From Pardosa pseudoannulata (lineage: Eukaryota > Arthropoda > Arachnida > Araneae > Lycosidae), in assembly GCA_032207245.1 (NCBI GenBank), contig CM063501.1:83532731-83596730 (forward strand): a stretch of DNA of 64,000 bases, read 5' to 3'. Below the pieces are notes generated by a model. That model was not told the DNA's origin. It did not search any database and saw nothing but the letters and a program-made list of their open reading frames with translations. Both the position numbers and the translations under genes were made by a program. Each line of letters begins with the position of its first letter. Positions within the stretch are counted from its first letter, which is position 1. Below are positions 1 to 11,707 of this stretch, in pieces.

Positions 1-940
1 TTCATGTAAAACTCCCAAGAATGCTTTGTTGCACACCAAAATTTGAGTCATTAAACCTGTCATTTATGTATTTAAATATTTCCTGTTATAGCCGCAACCT
101 AATAAAAGGTGCTGAACTTAATCAAAATCAAGTTTATTTAAGCAGAAACAGTAAATTTATACTGTAATATTATAAGAATTACAAAAACATAGTGTTAATT
201 TTCGAACTTCACTTGTTCCTACTGTCCGTCAATGTGTTAAGCTCCTTAAAATAACTGTTAAGGTTTTTTTTATAATTTTACTATCTTTTCTATAACGAGT
301 AAAATGGAATATGCTATTTAACGTCTATTCTTTGCTTTCTTTTTAAAGTAAAAATCATTTGTCCCGCAAATTCATTATATATTAATTACATCTATGAAAG
401 TAATCTAAATGCTAAATTCTTATCACTTGGAGAATGAACTGCCTTTAAATATAAAAGTAATTTCATTTTAGAATTTTTTATATATATATAATTTGACTTT
501 CCTATCCTTGCAGGCATTTTAAGATTTGCATTGGATCTTAATAAATTAGCAAGTTAATTTGTGCTTAATGAATAAATAACAAGCCATTTTTCTGTTCATT
601 AAGCATGTGTAAAAGTATAATTTTTAAAAAATGATAAAATACTAATGCAGGATGTAAATATTTTTTTCTCGTGATTGTAAGATTAATGTAATAAATATTC
701 ATCTACTATAAAGTTTAGACTAAAAGAATGGTTTAAAGTGCATTACTATTTTGTAGTTAGAATAGATACTTTAGCTGCAATTTATCTCCTGTTTAAAGTT
801 TTTTAAAGGAATTTAAAAAAAATCCGTTTTTTTTTTTTTTTTTTTAAGTATCCAATAGTGGCGACTCAATATTACATAATTTATTTTACAATATTTGTTC
901 ATTCTATTTTTTTTATTTTTCGAAATTGTAACTGAACCGA
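1..940. other. AT-rich stretch without a gene
   Basis: No reading frame of useful length and no recognisable repeat end. The only distinctive item is a T homopolymer of about 18 bases at 828-845. It looks like intronic or intergenic DNA. Confidence 0.6.
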
Positions 941-1022
941 GGCCTGATTCCGTCTTGCCTTGCAGCCGACTTCAACGATCCCTGGACTACCGCTCCTGCG
1001 ACCTCTAGACTATGCCACGTCG
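941..1022 (-). repeat. Possible tRNA-like SINE fragment
   Basis: A short GC-richer island in AT-rich surroundings. Read on the minus strand it starts with TGGCATAGTCTAGAGG, which resembles a pol III A box and tRNA D arm. The downstream part lacks a good B box, so it is either a degraded tRNA-derived SINE head or an unrelated GC-rich fragment. Confidence 0.28.
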
Positions 1023-1499
1023 TAATTGGTTGTTGCTGAAGGATCTAGTATATTTATATTGATTACCAAAAAGCCATTGGTTGTGTATTAAACTATGATA
1101 AATAAATGTTTTATATCCTGTTCATGTGTGTGCAAGCATTTTTAAGGTAATTAAGCAAGTGGCAAGAGGTAGGCCAGCAATTGAATGTTACCCTCTACGT
1201 AAAGAAAGGCAACCTTTTACAGGTCCGTATTAAGCTACGGTAGAGCGCTTGTTCCACTTAGCAATATAAAAATTGTCAGATTTAGATATGGTCATTTAAA
1301 TTATCTGCAATACTTAACGTATAAAATGAACTAATCAGTTCTTATTAAGACTTAACCTTATGTGCTTAAAAAAATTACTGTGTTTTACTCTAAAATTCTT
1401 AGTCCTGTAATGCACTGTATATTTGATAGTTATCTCTATTCGCATTATTGTATACAATAAAGTTTTTGCTCTCTTCTATTGGCAGATCCTGATCACGTG

Positions 1500-1575
1500 T
1501 TCAAAGTGCGCTAATTTTATATGGTTAAAGTCCACGCGCATGCTCACTACGAGTGTCGTGTTCGAGTCTCATCTG
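1500..1575 (+). repeat. Possible tRNA-derived SINE head
   Basis: The segment ends with GTGTTCGAGTCTCA, close to a pol III B box and T loop, and is preceded about 30 bases upstream by TATGGTTAAAG, a weak A-box match. Stems do not pair well enough for a functional tRNA. Read here as a tRNA-like SINE relic. The rest of 1031-2064 shows nothing recognisable. Confidence 0.3.
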
Positions 1576-2064
1576 ATTTTGTAAAGTTAAAGAAAGTCAA
1601 AATACTCTTGGAAATACTTTTTATTTTATCAAATAAAGGAGTTGAATACAAACAAATCTTTTGATTTAGCAATTCAAACTACATGTACTACAAATGTCAC
1701 CAACACTTTCTTTCCCAATCTTCCGGCTCCAGTGATCTTTACATGAAACTTCGTCATTGATTTTTGAGATGTTCCTGTAAAAAATAATTACATTAATATT
1801 TCACAGCATTTAAATGTAAGAAAGAATTAGTTTACACAGGTAAATTAAAGTTGTCAAACAAATTAGTCATCAGATCATGTCTTAACCAGAGAATTTGTGT
1901 AAGATATAAATTTTCAATTTGAAACTTAGTTTTTGTAATTCTATATTTATTAACACAGATTTCAAATATAATTATACCTGTCTACTGTTTGAAACTTGAA
2001 AACTGCGGTTCAGAAGAGCAGCGCGCTATCATTCGACCATAGTTTGACATACTGCTGGAATCGT

Positions 2065-2803
2065 TTAACCCCTTCCCTGATTTGCCTTTACTCGCAATTT
2101 GATTCCTTTTTCGCTAGCATTGTTTCGGCCGTATTTTTTCCAATTTTAGTAACAAATTATTCGTATAGATTCAGTAATTGATAGTTTGCCGTTTATTGTA
2201 TTTTCTACTCTGATTGGTTCAAAAGAGCGGGTTTTTTGCATGTTTTGTATCAGAAGACGAATTGTTATCTTTCAGTGTATAGCTTTCTGGTTATATTTTA
2301 CTAACCGCCTGATAATTTTATTGATGTAAGAGTTGAATAATATATGTTTACTTTTAAATAATGGATAATTCAGAGCGTATGGAGCTCATTTCTTGTGATT
2401 CGAAATGTCACTCTGAATCAAACTTAATTATCTGTAAATGATAGTAGCGAAAGTTTACTAGATAACCTGGATAGTAGTGACTCTGATAGTAGTACAGATG
2501 GAATCAGTCAAGCAAGACAATTTTTTGAAAATAATTGTGATAATCCTTCGGATCCGCCTTCTAGATTTACTTTCACTGGAATTCCAAAAATTAACTTAGA
2601 TATCGATGAGACTAAAGGTAAACTTCAGTTCTATGATGCTTTCATAGAAAGAAAAAAGTTGTAATAAATGCTTAAAAATATTATAAATGTTAATTTTAGT
2701 AACATATCTTTACTTAAAAATTTAAAATTAACAAAAAAATGCAATAAAAAAGTGACATTTTTTTGACCGAATTCTGGAAAAAATGAAACTGTCAAAGGGT
2801 TAA
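2065..2803 (+). mobile_element. piggyBac-like element relic (minimal extent)
   Basis: The left end is TTAA followed by CCCCTTCCCTG at 2065-2079. A candidate right end is CAAAGGG followed by TTAA at 2800-2803. TTAA target duplication and CCC/GGG termini are hallmarks of the piggyBac superfamily, and the interior carries a fragment resembling the start of a piggyBac transposase. An alternative right end with a better inverted match lies at 5041, which would make the element about 2.98 kb, a normal full length for the family. The interior is too decayed to decide. Confidence 0.55.
2361..2663 (+). pseudogene. piggyBac transposase N-terminal fragment
   Basis: An ATG at 2361 opens about 24 codons. 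One frameshift near 2435-2442 then leads into an acidic, serine-rich stretch (LLDNLDSSDSDSSTDG) followed by PPSRFTFTGIPKINLDID and LQFYDAF. An acidic serine-rich head followed by an F-x-F-x-G segment and a YDAF/FELF-like segment is the usual start of the DDE_Tnp_1_7 (piggyBac) domain. The frame stops at 2663, before any catalytic aspartate, so only roughly the first 100 of about 500-600 residues are present. It lies inside TTAA-bounded termini and is non-functional as read. Assignment rests on motif recognition, not on a search. Confidence 0.55.
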
Positions 2804-4900
2804 ATAAGAAATTGAATATGAGATATCCAATGGATCTGCTGTCATGTACATTTCTATGTGAATTTAATACTTTTAAGTACCTTAACGCCGGTGTAACTAG
2901 TATTTCTGGGACAAAAATTACCCTTCCCTTTAGTGAAGGAGAATCAATTTCTTGTTCAACGGTATACAATGGAAAATAAAGCAACATATCTAATCCCCCG
3001 ATGCAATGATAAATTCAATCGGTTTACAGAACTAATTGACTTCGATACAACTGTATTGGCGTTGAAATGTCAATAAGCTTGTTAACGCGTTTCACACTGT
3101 GTGAATCATACAATTAATACTCGTCAAGGTAATGGGTTATATGAAATATCTGTTGGTGTAGAAGTGCACCATACTAACTGCAGTAAGAGGTCAAGAACAA
3201 TTTTGGAACAACGTTTACGAAAAGATTGTCGAACAAAATTTAGAGCAGTCGCTTTTTAAACTCATATCCAAGCTTGGCCTAAAACAATACTATGCTTAGA
3301 GCCGTGTTCACAAATACGTGAAAGAACAATGTAGTGCTTGTAAAAAAAAGCATTGATGACAAAATTGCAGCAAGCGTGGGAATCAAACAGATGAAAGAAA
3401 TTAAGTATTTAATAGATGGAATAACTTCCTAATCAAGAAGCTAGTAACCTATCGCTATCTAAGCAATTGTAGGGGGTTAAACATGATAATCAATCTAATT
3501 TAGTCAAACTAAAAACTAAGCAGACTTCTTAAACAGTCTTAAATTATAAAAAAAAATGGAATTGTAAAAGTTATCGTTGCAGAGTATCAGCAATGTGTTT
3601 TAAATGTAAATGAACATAAACTTTTAAAAATAAAACTAACTTTTAATTTACTTAAAACATACAAAGAAAAGGTTTAAGGCAAACAAACATAATATATAAT
3701 CATTTAAACTGGTAACTTAGACTGTTAAACAATATTACTACTAGTAAAAGAAAAACATTGAAAACGATTACAAAAATGAATACATTTGACCTTACTAAAA
3801 CTTAGGCTAACCCAGAACCAGGCACGAGCATAAAACGAAGTTGTTTTGCACCCCTCATTAAAAGTTATAGCTAAAAATCCAATAACGGCTCACTTAACAG
3901 CATTGAACAATATATACTAAGTATAGACTTTTCTGTCGCTATGTAGTTCACAGGGTTTCATATTTAAATAAAGTAACAATTAGAAAATTTTGGCTTGGTA
4001 AACACGTATGTTATTCAGGTATATAGTGTTCTTCAAAATTTGAACTACCTGTTTAACTGATTGTAAGAATGAAGATAAGTATAATTTTTTCCCGATGTAG
4101 CAAGTTCAGTGCTTTAATGACTAAGGATAAAAAAAATTTCCGTGCCAACTTATATTTTCACTTAAATCAGATAAAAATGGATATTTTTCATAGTTCTTCC
4201 ATCTAAATAGATCAACAGTGAACTGTGTCCACGTGTAAAAATATTTACAAGGATTGGATAAAATCATTTTATATAATAAAATGAAACTACACCACGAAAT
4301 TAACTTCAAATGGAACATTTTTTAGCACTAAGTATAGCAGTATTTTTAACACTCCTCGTAACACATTTAAAAAACAATATCCTTTATTCAATTTAATAAA
4401 AAAATCTATTTTTTCAAGCCTAAGATTAGGCTTTTTCCTACAACTGCATGTTTTAAAACTAATGGATTACTTTTAATTTCGTTAAAATAGTTAAAGAAAT
4501 ACTGTATTTTATATGAAAATGTCACGAAACACTTGATATTAGTCTGCTTAAAAATATTTGTAATTCTTCTAATCAGCCTTTTTATACATTGAATCAATTG
4601 CCTGTTTATAACAACGTATACTGATAAATTATACTAAAGGCAAAATTGAACCACGATACTTTGTCTTGTACATTCCATGATATGCACATATGCTTTATAC
4701 ATTTGTGACACAAAGGGTTGGTTGGAGTTTCACGGCGCAAAGTCCTATTTAGGACATAAGCACCAAGAACAAGGTGTTTTCATAAAAACAACAAGACCTA
4801 ATAAAAGAGCAATAACCCTAAAACACAACAAGCTAAAACCAACAAAGGTAAAACCGTACCAAATAAAGTTATAAAAAAAAGTCTGCAGTATATACACTCA
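2804..4900. other. Degenerate AT-rich DNA, possible piggyBac interior
   Basis: No intact frame. A GGGGG-TTAA junction at 3473-3480 could be a further piggyBac-type end. A cysteine-containing stretch near 3550-3610 (plus strand, KWNCKSYRC) loosely recalls the cysteine-rich C-terminus of piggyBac transposases, but this is weak. If the element starting at 2065 ends at 5041, this is its decayed interior. Confidence 0.35.
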
Positions 4901-4942
4901 ATTACACCGGATAGGTATGTGACACAAAGGGACTTTCATTTT

Positions 4943-4983
4943 ATATAAAAGCTTTTATATCATTGTGTATCACATGTGATACA
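4943..4983. repeat. Two adjacent perfect 18-bp palindromes
   Basis: ATATAAAAGCTTTTATAT at 4943-4960 and TGTATCACATGTGATACA at 4966-4983 are each perfect inverted repeats, separated by five bases. They lie about 60 bp inside the TTAA-flanked end at 5041, so they may be subterminal sequences of the piggyBac-like element. Confidence 0.75.
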
Positions 4984-5017
4984 GACGTACAAAGCACTGG
5001 ATGTGTGTATCATGTTA

Positions 5018-5041
5018 TGGCCAAGACGGAAAAGGGGTTAA
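5018..5041 (-). mobile_element. piggyBac-like terminal end
   Basis: GGCCAAGACGGAAAAGGGG followed by TTAA at 5038-5041. Its reverse complement begins TTAACCCCTTTTCC and matches the left end at 2065 (TTAACCCCTTCCC) better than the GGG-TTAA at 2803 does. It is either the true right end of the 2065 element or the end of another copy. Confidence 0.4.
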
Positions 5042-5680
5042 AGAGTGACGCCAAACCTGGAAAACTTTGCTTCTCATTTTCTTGAAAATACAAACTGAAA
5101 TTTGGAAAGTAAATTTTATAGTAGTTATTACAGAAACCATCGACAAGGAGCTTCTTAAAAACGTAAACTCAATCTTATATTTTTGATACTAAATCTATCG
5201 AACCAGAGTATTTTATATAATCTATTGTTTTGTCCTAACGGGACTTAGTTTTTATAAGAAAAATTAGCAAAACATGGCATAAGATTAAAAAAAAATTAAT
5301 GTCACAATATGAACGGTGCTAAGTATAAACAGTAAAATACCTCTGAAATTGTCTTTATGTATTCGCTGTTTTTTTATTTCCTTCAGTTTCTGGTATAGCT
5401 ACTTCTGCTGTGAATCCCTTGCTCTCTGCTCCTCGGTAAAGTAGCCAACAGTCGACTCCAATGGTTGATATTCAAGCAAGACTTAACATCTTTCAATCTG
5501 TTCAATATCTAGGTAAAACTTCTATCTTGTTCCTCATTGCATACTCAAAATGACTGACCAAAACGCAGGGTCGAACCTAAGAGTTTTCAAAACACAGGAA
5601 CAGCATTTTGCTCCCCATCCTATTGTCAAAATTTGAGGAAAAAGAAAAATTCAAAATGTATTTTAAACATTTCAACACAT

Positions 5681-5745
5681 TGACTGCCATGGGGGTCACC
5701 GGTGACCGGCACTCGACTTGGTTGCAGCGCAGTGGGGTGTCACAG
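5681..5745. repeat. GC-rich palindrome, possible transposon end
   Basis: TGACTGCCATGGGGGTCACC leads into a perfect 14-bp palindrome, GGTCACCGGTGACC, at 5694-5707; a partial echo (GTCACAGGTGACC) follows near 5738. The GC-rich start resembles some piggyBac-type termini, but no TTAA or partner end is visible. The flanking DNA from 5042 to 6740 shows no recognisable gene. Confidence 0.4.
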
Positions 5746-6740
5746 GTGACCAGCGAAGCAGCAAAAAATAAAAGTACATAATAGTAAATATGGATACTGA
5801 TAAATTTTTCAATAATCCCATTATTATAATGGTTTAAAAAAATTAATGCAACATAGAACACACAAAAATAATTTTATTAGTACATGAAACTCAATCGGAA
5901 CGATGTCACCACTTTTTTAGTCAAATTCTTTACTCTACTTCTTCCCAGCTGCTTTGAATGCTAAAGAATAAGAGTAATCACTTAAAAATTGAAGAACGAT
6001 TGTTTGGGGGAAATTCGACAATCGTAACAATTGCCAACCGGTGACCCACACCACGAAAACTGATTCAAGCATGATTTTATAACTCATTTGATCTGCTGCA
6101 AATAATATTTCAGCATATGCTATGCATAATGAAAAGTTCACGTATCTTGGGCAAACCGTCGGAAATGAGTCTGGCGGCTAGTGTTAAACTTCTGCGGTTG
6201 CACATATAAGTTCTAATAGACAAATATGGAAGAATTACTGTATACTTTTTTTTTCTTATACAGGGGAAGATGGTCCAGAAAAGTTTGGGAATCTTTGACA
6301 AAGACAAATAAGGCAAATGCCTATGCCCTGATCAATCTGTAGATTTATTGCCTTTTAACTGTAAATTTTGAAGATTTTTATTAAGCACAAAAATATTATC
6401 AATATTTACAAATATAGGACTATTACTCCGAATGTATTTAACCGACTAACACTTAAAAAAAATACGAGACTATGGGTGAATCCAACTCTTTAGTAGTTAC
6501 AAACAAAATGCTTTGAATAATTATGATGAAATACTTTTTCTGGGTTAAGGCCTATAATAAACAATTTTTAAAAGTTATTTTTATACGTTTGCAGATATTT
6601 AAAATAAATTTAGTATTTCTGTAAATTTACCAACAAACTTCGGAGTTTGTTAAAAAAAAATTATATAGCTTATTCAGGGTTCATACACGAATAAAAAAGC
6701 AGGAATTTTAAAGGAGAAAAGTTGCCTATTTCACAAAAAA

Positions 6741-6876
6741 GCTAATGAGACCGGAACCTACAGCTTAAAGCCGTTTCCGAACGGCTATGAACAACCATGC
6801 CCTAGTGTGATTCTAACCCAGAAACTCGGATACAAAAGATCTTCGCCCTAGCAATTCGGCCATCTTTCGGTTACTG
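6741..6876 (-). repeat. tRNA-derived SINE, tail-truncated
   Basis: Member of the main SINE family here. The tRNA-like head lies on the minus strand at the higher coordinate, with the reverse complement of GGCCGAATTG near 6855 as A box and a decayed B box near 6815. The element tail normally found at the low-coordinate end is missing. A broken second piece of the same family (CACGAGGACTAATGAGACCG) follows at 6878-6935. Confidence 0.7.
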
Positions 6877-7157
6877 CACGAGGACTAATGAGACCGGGCT
6901 TACTACTGCTCGAAAAGTAAGCAACGGCTATTTAGAACACAAACCCACGTTTGTTCACCCCCGTCTAATATTTCACAGAAGGCCAATAAATGGAGACAAA
7001 AATTCAAAGACATTCATTTGGCAAAAAATATAAGGCTTTCCTTCTTTTAATATTTACATGTTACACCTGCTATTTGGACTGCAGAAATATCGTTGAATTT
7101 AGTAACATACCTAAGCATCGTCCCTGTAAAATAGTGAAATGACCTTACCGGTTTCAC

Positions 7158-7264
7158 GGTTACTTTGTAAGGACCAAGAGATGTGCACTTAATGCGTAGG
7201 CTTGTTTTACCCCACCAGCTTCGACCAGAAGGTCTCCAGACCGGAGCTTTTTGATAGTCTATAG
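7158..7264 (-). other. Exon-like segment, origin unknown
   Basis: On the minus strand a frame reads through WRPSGRSWWGKTSLRIKC. It is preceded by a pyrimidine-rich CTATAG that could be an acceptor and followed by CCG-GTAAGG that could be a donor. Base composition is nearer coding than the surroundings. I do not recognise the protein. The possible acceptor overlaps a hAT-like terminus at 7263, so a transposon origin is equally likely. Confidence 0.22.
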
Positions 7265-7330
7265 CAGAGGTAGGCAACGCGGCGCCCCCGATCGATTTTT
7301 AATGCGACCTCGCTGGACTAATGTAAATGT
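7263..7330 (+). mobile_element. hAT-like terminal inverted repeat, partner missing
   Basis: CAGAGGTAGGCAACGCGGCG closely resembles the common hAT terminus of the CAG-GGT-GGCAA type and is followed by GATCG and a TTTTTAATGCGACC segment as in many hAT subterminal regions. No opposite terminus with a matching 8-bp duplication was found downstream. The stretch 7331-8219 is AT-rich with no gene. Confidence 0.5.
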
Positions 7331-8224
7331 ATGATAGCCAGAGCGATTTACTTTTGTCAAACGGTGATATACAGCAAGTAGTCAGTTGAGTTTAGGATTG
7401 TGCATAGATTAGATTTAGTACATAGTGTATGTAAATAAAGTTTTAAACTTTTATTGTCCATTTATTCAGTGTATTTTCAATGAAAATATATAGAAATATT
7501 AATGAATTTTTTCTGTTTACTAAGATTAATACACCTTTTATTTTTTATATTCAAGTTATTTTGAAGTAAATCTTATATATTGTAAATTTGATTAGGAACA
7601 TTGTGATAATCTAAAACTATATATCTCCTATAAATATCACAATTTATACATATTGCTATTAAATATTATTTCCATTTAAAAGTAATATTTGTGAGTAATG
7701 TATATTCCTAACTAGTGTTTTTTTAATCCTTTAAATGGAATTTTATTTATTTAATAAAAATAATTTAATATGTTTAAAATCCACCACTCTTATATTGATG
7801 GTCTGAAATATACATTTTTAACAGTATATAAAATATGTAATTCCTAGAAATTAGCATTTTGTTTAGTCATTGTTCCTATTTCAGATGTTGAGGATTTCTT
7901 TTAGTTTTCTTAATTATTTAAAATTTAAGAATGTTTTCTGAATGTTTGTTAAATAATTACAATTTCATTTTCTACTAATTATATAAATATTCATGTCATT
8001 TTCTTCTACAAACTTTTTAAAAGGTCTTTTTTTAAATAATTTACCCTTTTTTAAGTTATTAATAATTATGGATCTTTTAATAATTATTTTAATCGCATCT
8101 GAAACTGTAAAAAAATTAAGAATTAAAAACGTTACTTAAAGTCTAAATATGTAATAACGCATATATAATTTTATATCTTCAATATGTTACATTAAAATAT
8201 ATAGCTGAGCAGAATAAACAAGAA

Positions 8225-8660
8225 ATACGCAAAACTAATACTATTTCGCGTTCTCGTCCCAGCCTCGGCCTGTGACGTCACGAATGCGTGTGTCTGGCTT
8301 GGGGTCTTAAGACGGCTTTGACGGAGCCCAACAAGGGTATGCAGGCAACGCACCAGTGCTAGCCGGGGCCTATACGCACACCAAGTATCCCTAAAGCGCC
8401 TACCACCCTTAACGCAGGGCCTAGGTAACACCGAGCGCACTTGACCCTAAGCCAGACCACAAAGGGTGACGACCAGCCGGTTGATGCATACGGAACAATA
8501 TGCACCTCCCGTTTACCGGAAGTAGGGGCCAAAGTAATGTATTGGTTTCCCTCAATTACCATGATTCCCCTTTCCGGGGACCTCTCACACGCACGGCAAC
8601 TTTCAATAACTCCATCAATATCTTTCAACCCACCATCACCTCCCCCACCCCACATAAGAC
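8225..8660. other. GC-rich island of unknown origin
   Basis: About 430 bp much richer in G and C than either flank, containing TGACGTCA (8273-8280) and a 98-codon open frame on the minus strand (8655-8359). The frame contains SCRACERSPERG but matches nothing I recognise. It could be a transposon fragment, a retroelement leader or a promoter-proximal remnant. Confidence 0.35.
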
Positions 8661-8779
8661 ATTATATAAAATTATTGACACCAAACTGATTCACAAAAAT
8701 TAAATAATTAACATTCTCCAATACAGATTAAAATAATTCTAAATTTTTTGAGTTAAGGTAAAAAACAAAATTTGTGAAA

Positions 8780-9060
8780 TTATTTTTTTTCCAAGATAAA
8801 AAAAATACAAATACAAATAAAAACAGATACAAAATAAAAGAAAAATACAGATAAATATAAAAACTCACAGATACCAACATCCCACAACAAAACACACAAA
8901 CAACCCCCACCTCAAACACCCACAAACAAAAACCCACAAAAACAACCAACACACCACCAAACCACCACACACAAAAGACTACACACCACCAAATACATAC
9001 CTACAGATCAACCTTTGCAGATCAAAAAACCTAAATTAATAATTATAAACAAAAATAAAA
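8780..9060. other. Strongly G-poor, A/C-rich strand-asymmetric tract
   Basis: The plus strand is nearly free of G here. The 8878-8998 part is almost only A and C, with repeated CCACAAAC, CACCAAACC and ACACACC words, and ACAGATA words before it. The open frame on the opposite strand is valine- and phenylalanine-rich and explained by composition, so it is not called a gene. The tract directly follows the GC-rich island. Confidence 0.7.
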
Positions 9061-9120
9061 AATAAAAACAATTTGGAAATTCAAATAAAAAAAAACAATA
9101 TACATATATAAAAAAATATA

Positions 9121-10533
9121 ATTAAGTAATTATTTTATAAAACTATCAACTTTATTAGTTTTAAAAATTAGTCTGTAGTCTCTCAGAACCTGTGATTGAA
9201 TTTAAATCTACACAACGCAATACAAATAAATTTATTCTTAGACTAACCAAATATTAACCCTTATAATTAATCAGAGGTTAAATAACTAAATTCAATGAGA
9301 GCTACACGACAGGCAGCCAGACCTAAATTTCGAAATGGGATGTGTTTTTGTTTAGAACAGGTATGTTTGAAACTGGGGAAGAGTACTCATACCGAGAATT
9401 GTGCTTGAGAAGGAATTCTAAAAAATGGAATTTCGAAATATTTATCTGCACTCTTAGTTTGGAAAGGACGGCTTGCATAGAAAAGAATGGGGGGAAAAAG
9501 AAAACTTTAAAAATGTATGTTTGTAAAGAGAAAATTTTGTATGATAGAAAGTGAAAAAAAAAGAAGAAACAGACTGGTTATTGAACTTTACAAATTGAAC
9601 TTTAATTTTCTAACAGGGGGTAGTAACAAAATCTTACAGAAAAATGGGGTAGCAAGTAATAGTTTGCACCTTGCTGCTCTTGAGTTTATCAGACTTTCTA
9701 CTTTGAATTTCTCGTTAAATCAACACTAATAAAATGAACTAACAAGAAAGTTTAGCTGACTCAAATCTTAAAAGCAAAGATAGTTTTCTAGATATTTTAA
9801 AATGTTGTCGAGCTCAACTAAAATGTTTTCAAAAAATTCAAAACAAGTCTTAAAGACTAGACAGATTTAATAAGAAAACTAATGCAATACAGACATTCAA
9901 CGCGATACAGTAACGATAAATTATAAACATCAACCCCAGTCTCGTAGAGGGTAATAGAATTAAACCGATATCGTAAAGGTTTTTCGAAAGATTTCCGTGT
10001 TTGCATGTAAAGATTTCATTTTATTTTATTGGATTTTCTATTTCACTACAGAGAGACGTCAAAAGTGTGCAGAGCTGTTTTACCCTTAACTATATTGTTT
10101 ATCATCAAAAGTCAGAAAACTTTGTCGAAGAATAATAAAACGAGCATACTTAATTTTCTTACTTGTACTCATAAAAGGTCATCAATATTTACCTTAAAAA
10201 GATAGAAATTGAAATATTTAAACGCTTGGTTTTAAAACGACGCTTTTTTAAAAGTTTTAAACCTTAGTTATATAACTCCAAGGAAGCTATTTAATAATTT
10301 AAATATCAGGACTTTTCAGGATTTTTTAAGAGCCTTTACAAGAGTTGTAAGCTATAAACTTTAATTTGAATGAATACTGTATTTGCTAGTATCCTATAGC
10401 GACTTAAATAATTTCAAAGTTTAAAGGAATTTTGAATACGGCTGAATATTCTGTCCAACATTTTAGATTTTCGATACACCAGAATATATTTCACTTTTGG
10501 GGGTTATCCACAAATGATAAACGTTTAGAGGGG
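9121..10533. other. No recognisable gene
   Basis: AT-rich sequence with several 60-70-codon frames of lysine- and phenylalanine-rich composition, as expected by chance in such DNA. No repeat end or RNA gene was recognised. Confidence 0.5.
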
Positions 10534-10702
10534 TTTTAGTGTGGTTTGGAGTGCTACGGTCTACTTTTTGCAACACGAGGGCTAATGAGACTGGGACCTA
10601 CTGCTTAAATCCAATTCTATGAACATCCATGCCACAGTGGAATTCGAACCCCAAACTCCGGTTCCGAAGGCCAGCACCCTAACCATTCGGCCATCGTTCG
10701 GC
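10534..10702 (-). repeat. tRNA-derived SINE with 13-bp target duplication
   Basis: Near-complete copy. The minus-strand head carries an A box (TGGCCGAATGG) near 10692 and a B box region (GGGTTCGAATTCC-like) near 10650. The body contains CTAATGAGACTGGGACCTAC and the tail GGTTTGGAGTGCTACGG. It is flanked by ACGTTTAGAGGGG at 10521-10533 and ACGTTTGGAGGGG at 10703-10715, one mismatch apart. A duplication of this length indicates LINE-type target-primed insertion. Confidence 0.85.
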
Positions 10703-10930
10703 ACGTTTGGAGGGGAATAAAGAGGGTTTGTGAGAAGGGGGAGGGGGAAACAAATGACGTTACATCCCATATTTCGGATAAAATGAAGCTTTTAAAATCA
10801 GCAGACTAAATTTTAAAGTTATTTTAAAATTACCAAAATTTGGAGGTATTTTTTTTTTAGTCCCTTAACTGCCGCGGTCGTATATATACGATTTGTACAG
10901 TCAATGCTTTAATTGTTTCGGGCGTATATA

Positions 10931-11707
10931 CAGTGGACTTGGCTTAATGTGATCGCCGTTATTGTTATCAATCGCTTATTGTTATCGAAATCACTGGTCC
11001 CGATTTTCTCTATTCATTTGTATGTTAAAATTATCGCTTTATGTGATCGTTACATCGGTTAATGTTATCAGTTTTCGAACCTCATTTTAACTGGTAAAGG
11101 AATATTAACAATATATTTAGAAGGAACCCATTCTTTTCTTTTCCTTAGCTGTTTGAATTCCCGAGAATTCTCTTCAACCTATGGAAATGCAGAATGAACA
11201 AAATGGGAAATTACATGTTCCTGGAATTTTTCAAAAATACGCACACCCTGCAGGTGGTCAATGGTTGTCAGATAAGCAGAAGGCAACACATGATTATCGG
11301 AACAGAGATTAAGCGTATTCACATTTTATGCCTTGCACTGGTACATGCAGCTTGTCCATATGGAAGCCAGAAAGAGAAAGGATTTAACGTTAAAACAAAA
11401 GATCGAAATTTTAAATCGTTTCGACAGGTTGATTATGATTACGAACAATTTATCAATGAGCTTCTTAGGAAAAATTGTAGACAGTCAACAATGGATCAAT
11501 TTTTTTAATTATGTACACAATTCTTATGTTTTAAAGGATAATATACAGTACATAAATATAAGGTGTGCTTTTTCATTTCGTTTTGAAATTTAGTACGGGT
11601 GAATTAGTAATAGAGGTTGGGGGAGGGGTAAATTTATCTAATTTTGCGTATCGTTTATTGTTATCAAAATCACGTCCCAAACTGATCACATTAAGCGGAG
11701 TCCACTG
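10931..11707 (+). mobile_element. Tigger/pogo-like DNA transposon, internally deleted
   Basis: Terminal inverted repeats: CAGTGGACTTGGCTTAATGT at the left and, reverse-complemented, CAGTGGACTCCGCTTAATGT at the right, both followed by GATC. It is flanked by TA dinucleotides at 10929-10930 and 11708-11709. The CAGT-GACTCCGCTTA terminus and TA duplication are typical of Tigger elements in the Tc1/mariner superfamily. At 777 bp it is a non-autonomous derivative that keeps pieces of the transposase gene. Confidence 0.8.
11360..11508 (+). pseudogene. Tigger/pogo transposase remnant (N and C termini)
   Basis: An ATG at 11360 opens MEARKRKDLTLKQKIEILNR, which matches the start of the CENP-B-type HTH domain of pogo/Tigger transposases. 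In another frame the sequence soon reaches RQSTMDQFF followed by a stop at 11506-11508, the style of C-terminus seen in this family (basic-Q-T/S-x-x-x-FF). The DDE catalytic core, hundreds of residues in a full-length protein, is missing and a frameshift separates the two parts. It is centred between the element's inverted repeats on the expected strand. Non-functional. Confidence 0.6.

Noticed and set aside
2631..2987. 118-codon minus-strand frame
   Set aside because: It overlaps the right end of the piggyBac-like relic, has hydrophobic low-complexity composition typical of AT-rich DNA and matches nothing known to me.
5935..6141. piggyBac transposase C-terminus on the minus strand
   Set aside because: Considered because of the nearby TGACTGCCATGG end, but the peptide lacks the cysteine-rich pattern and matches no transposase segment I can recall with confidence.
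8359..8655. 98-codon minus-strand frame in the GC-rich island
   Set aside because: Stop codons are rare in GC-rich DNA. There is no known motif, and overlapping frames of similar length exist on the other strand.
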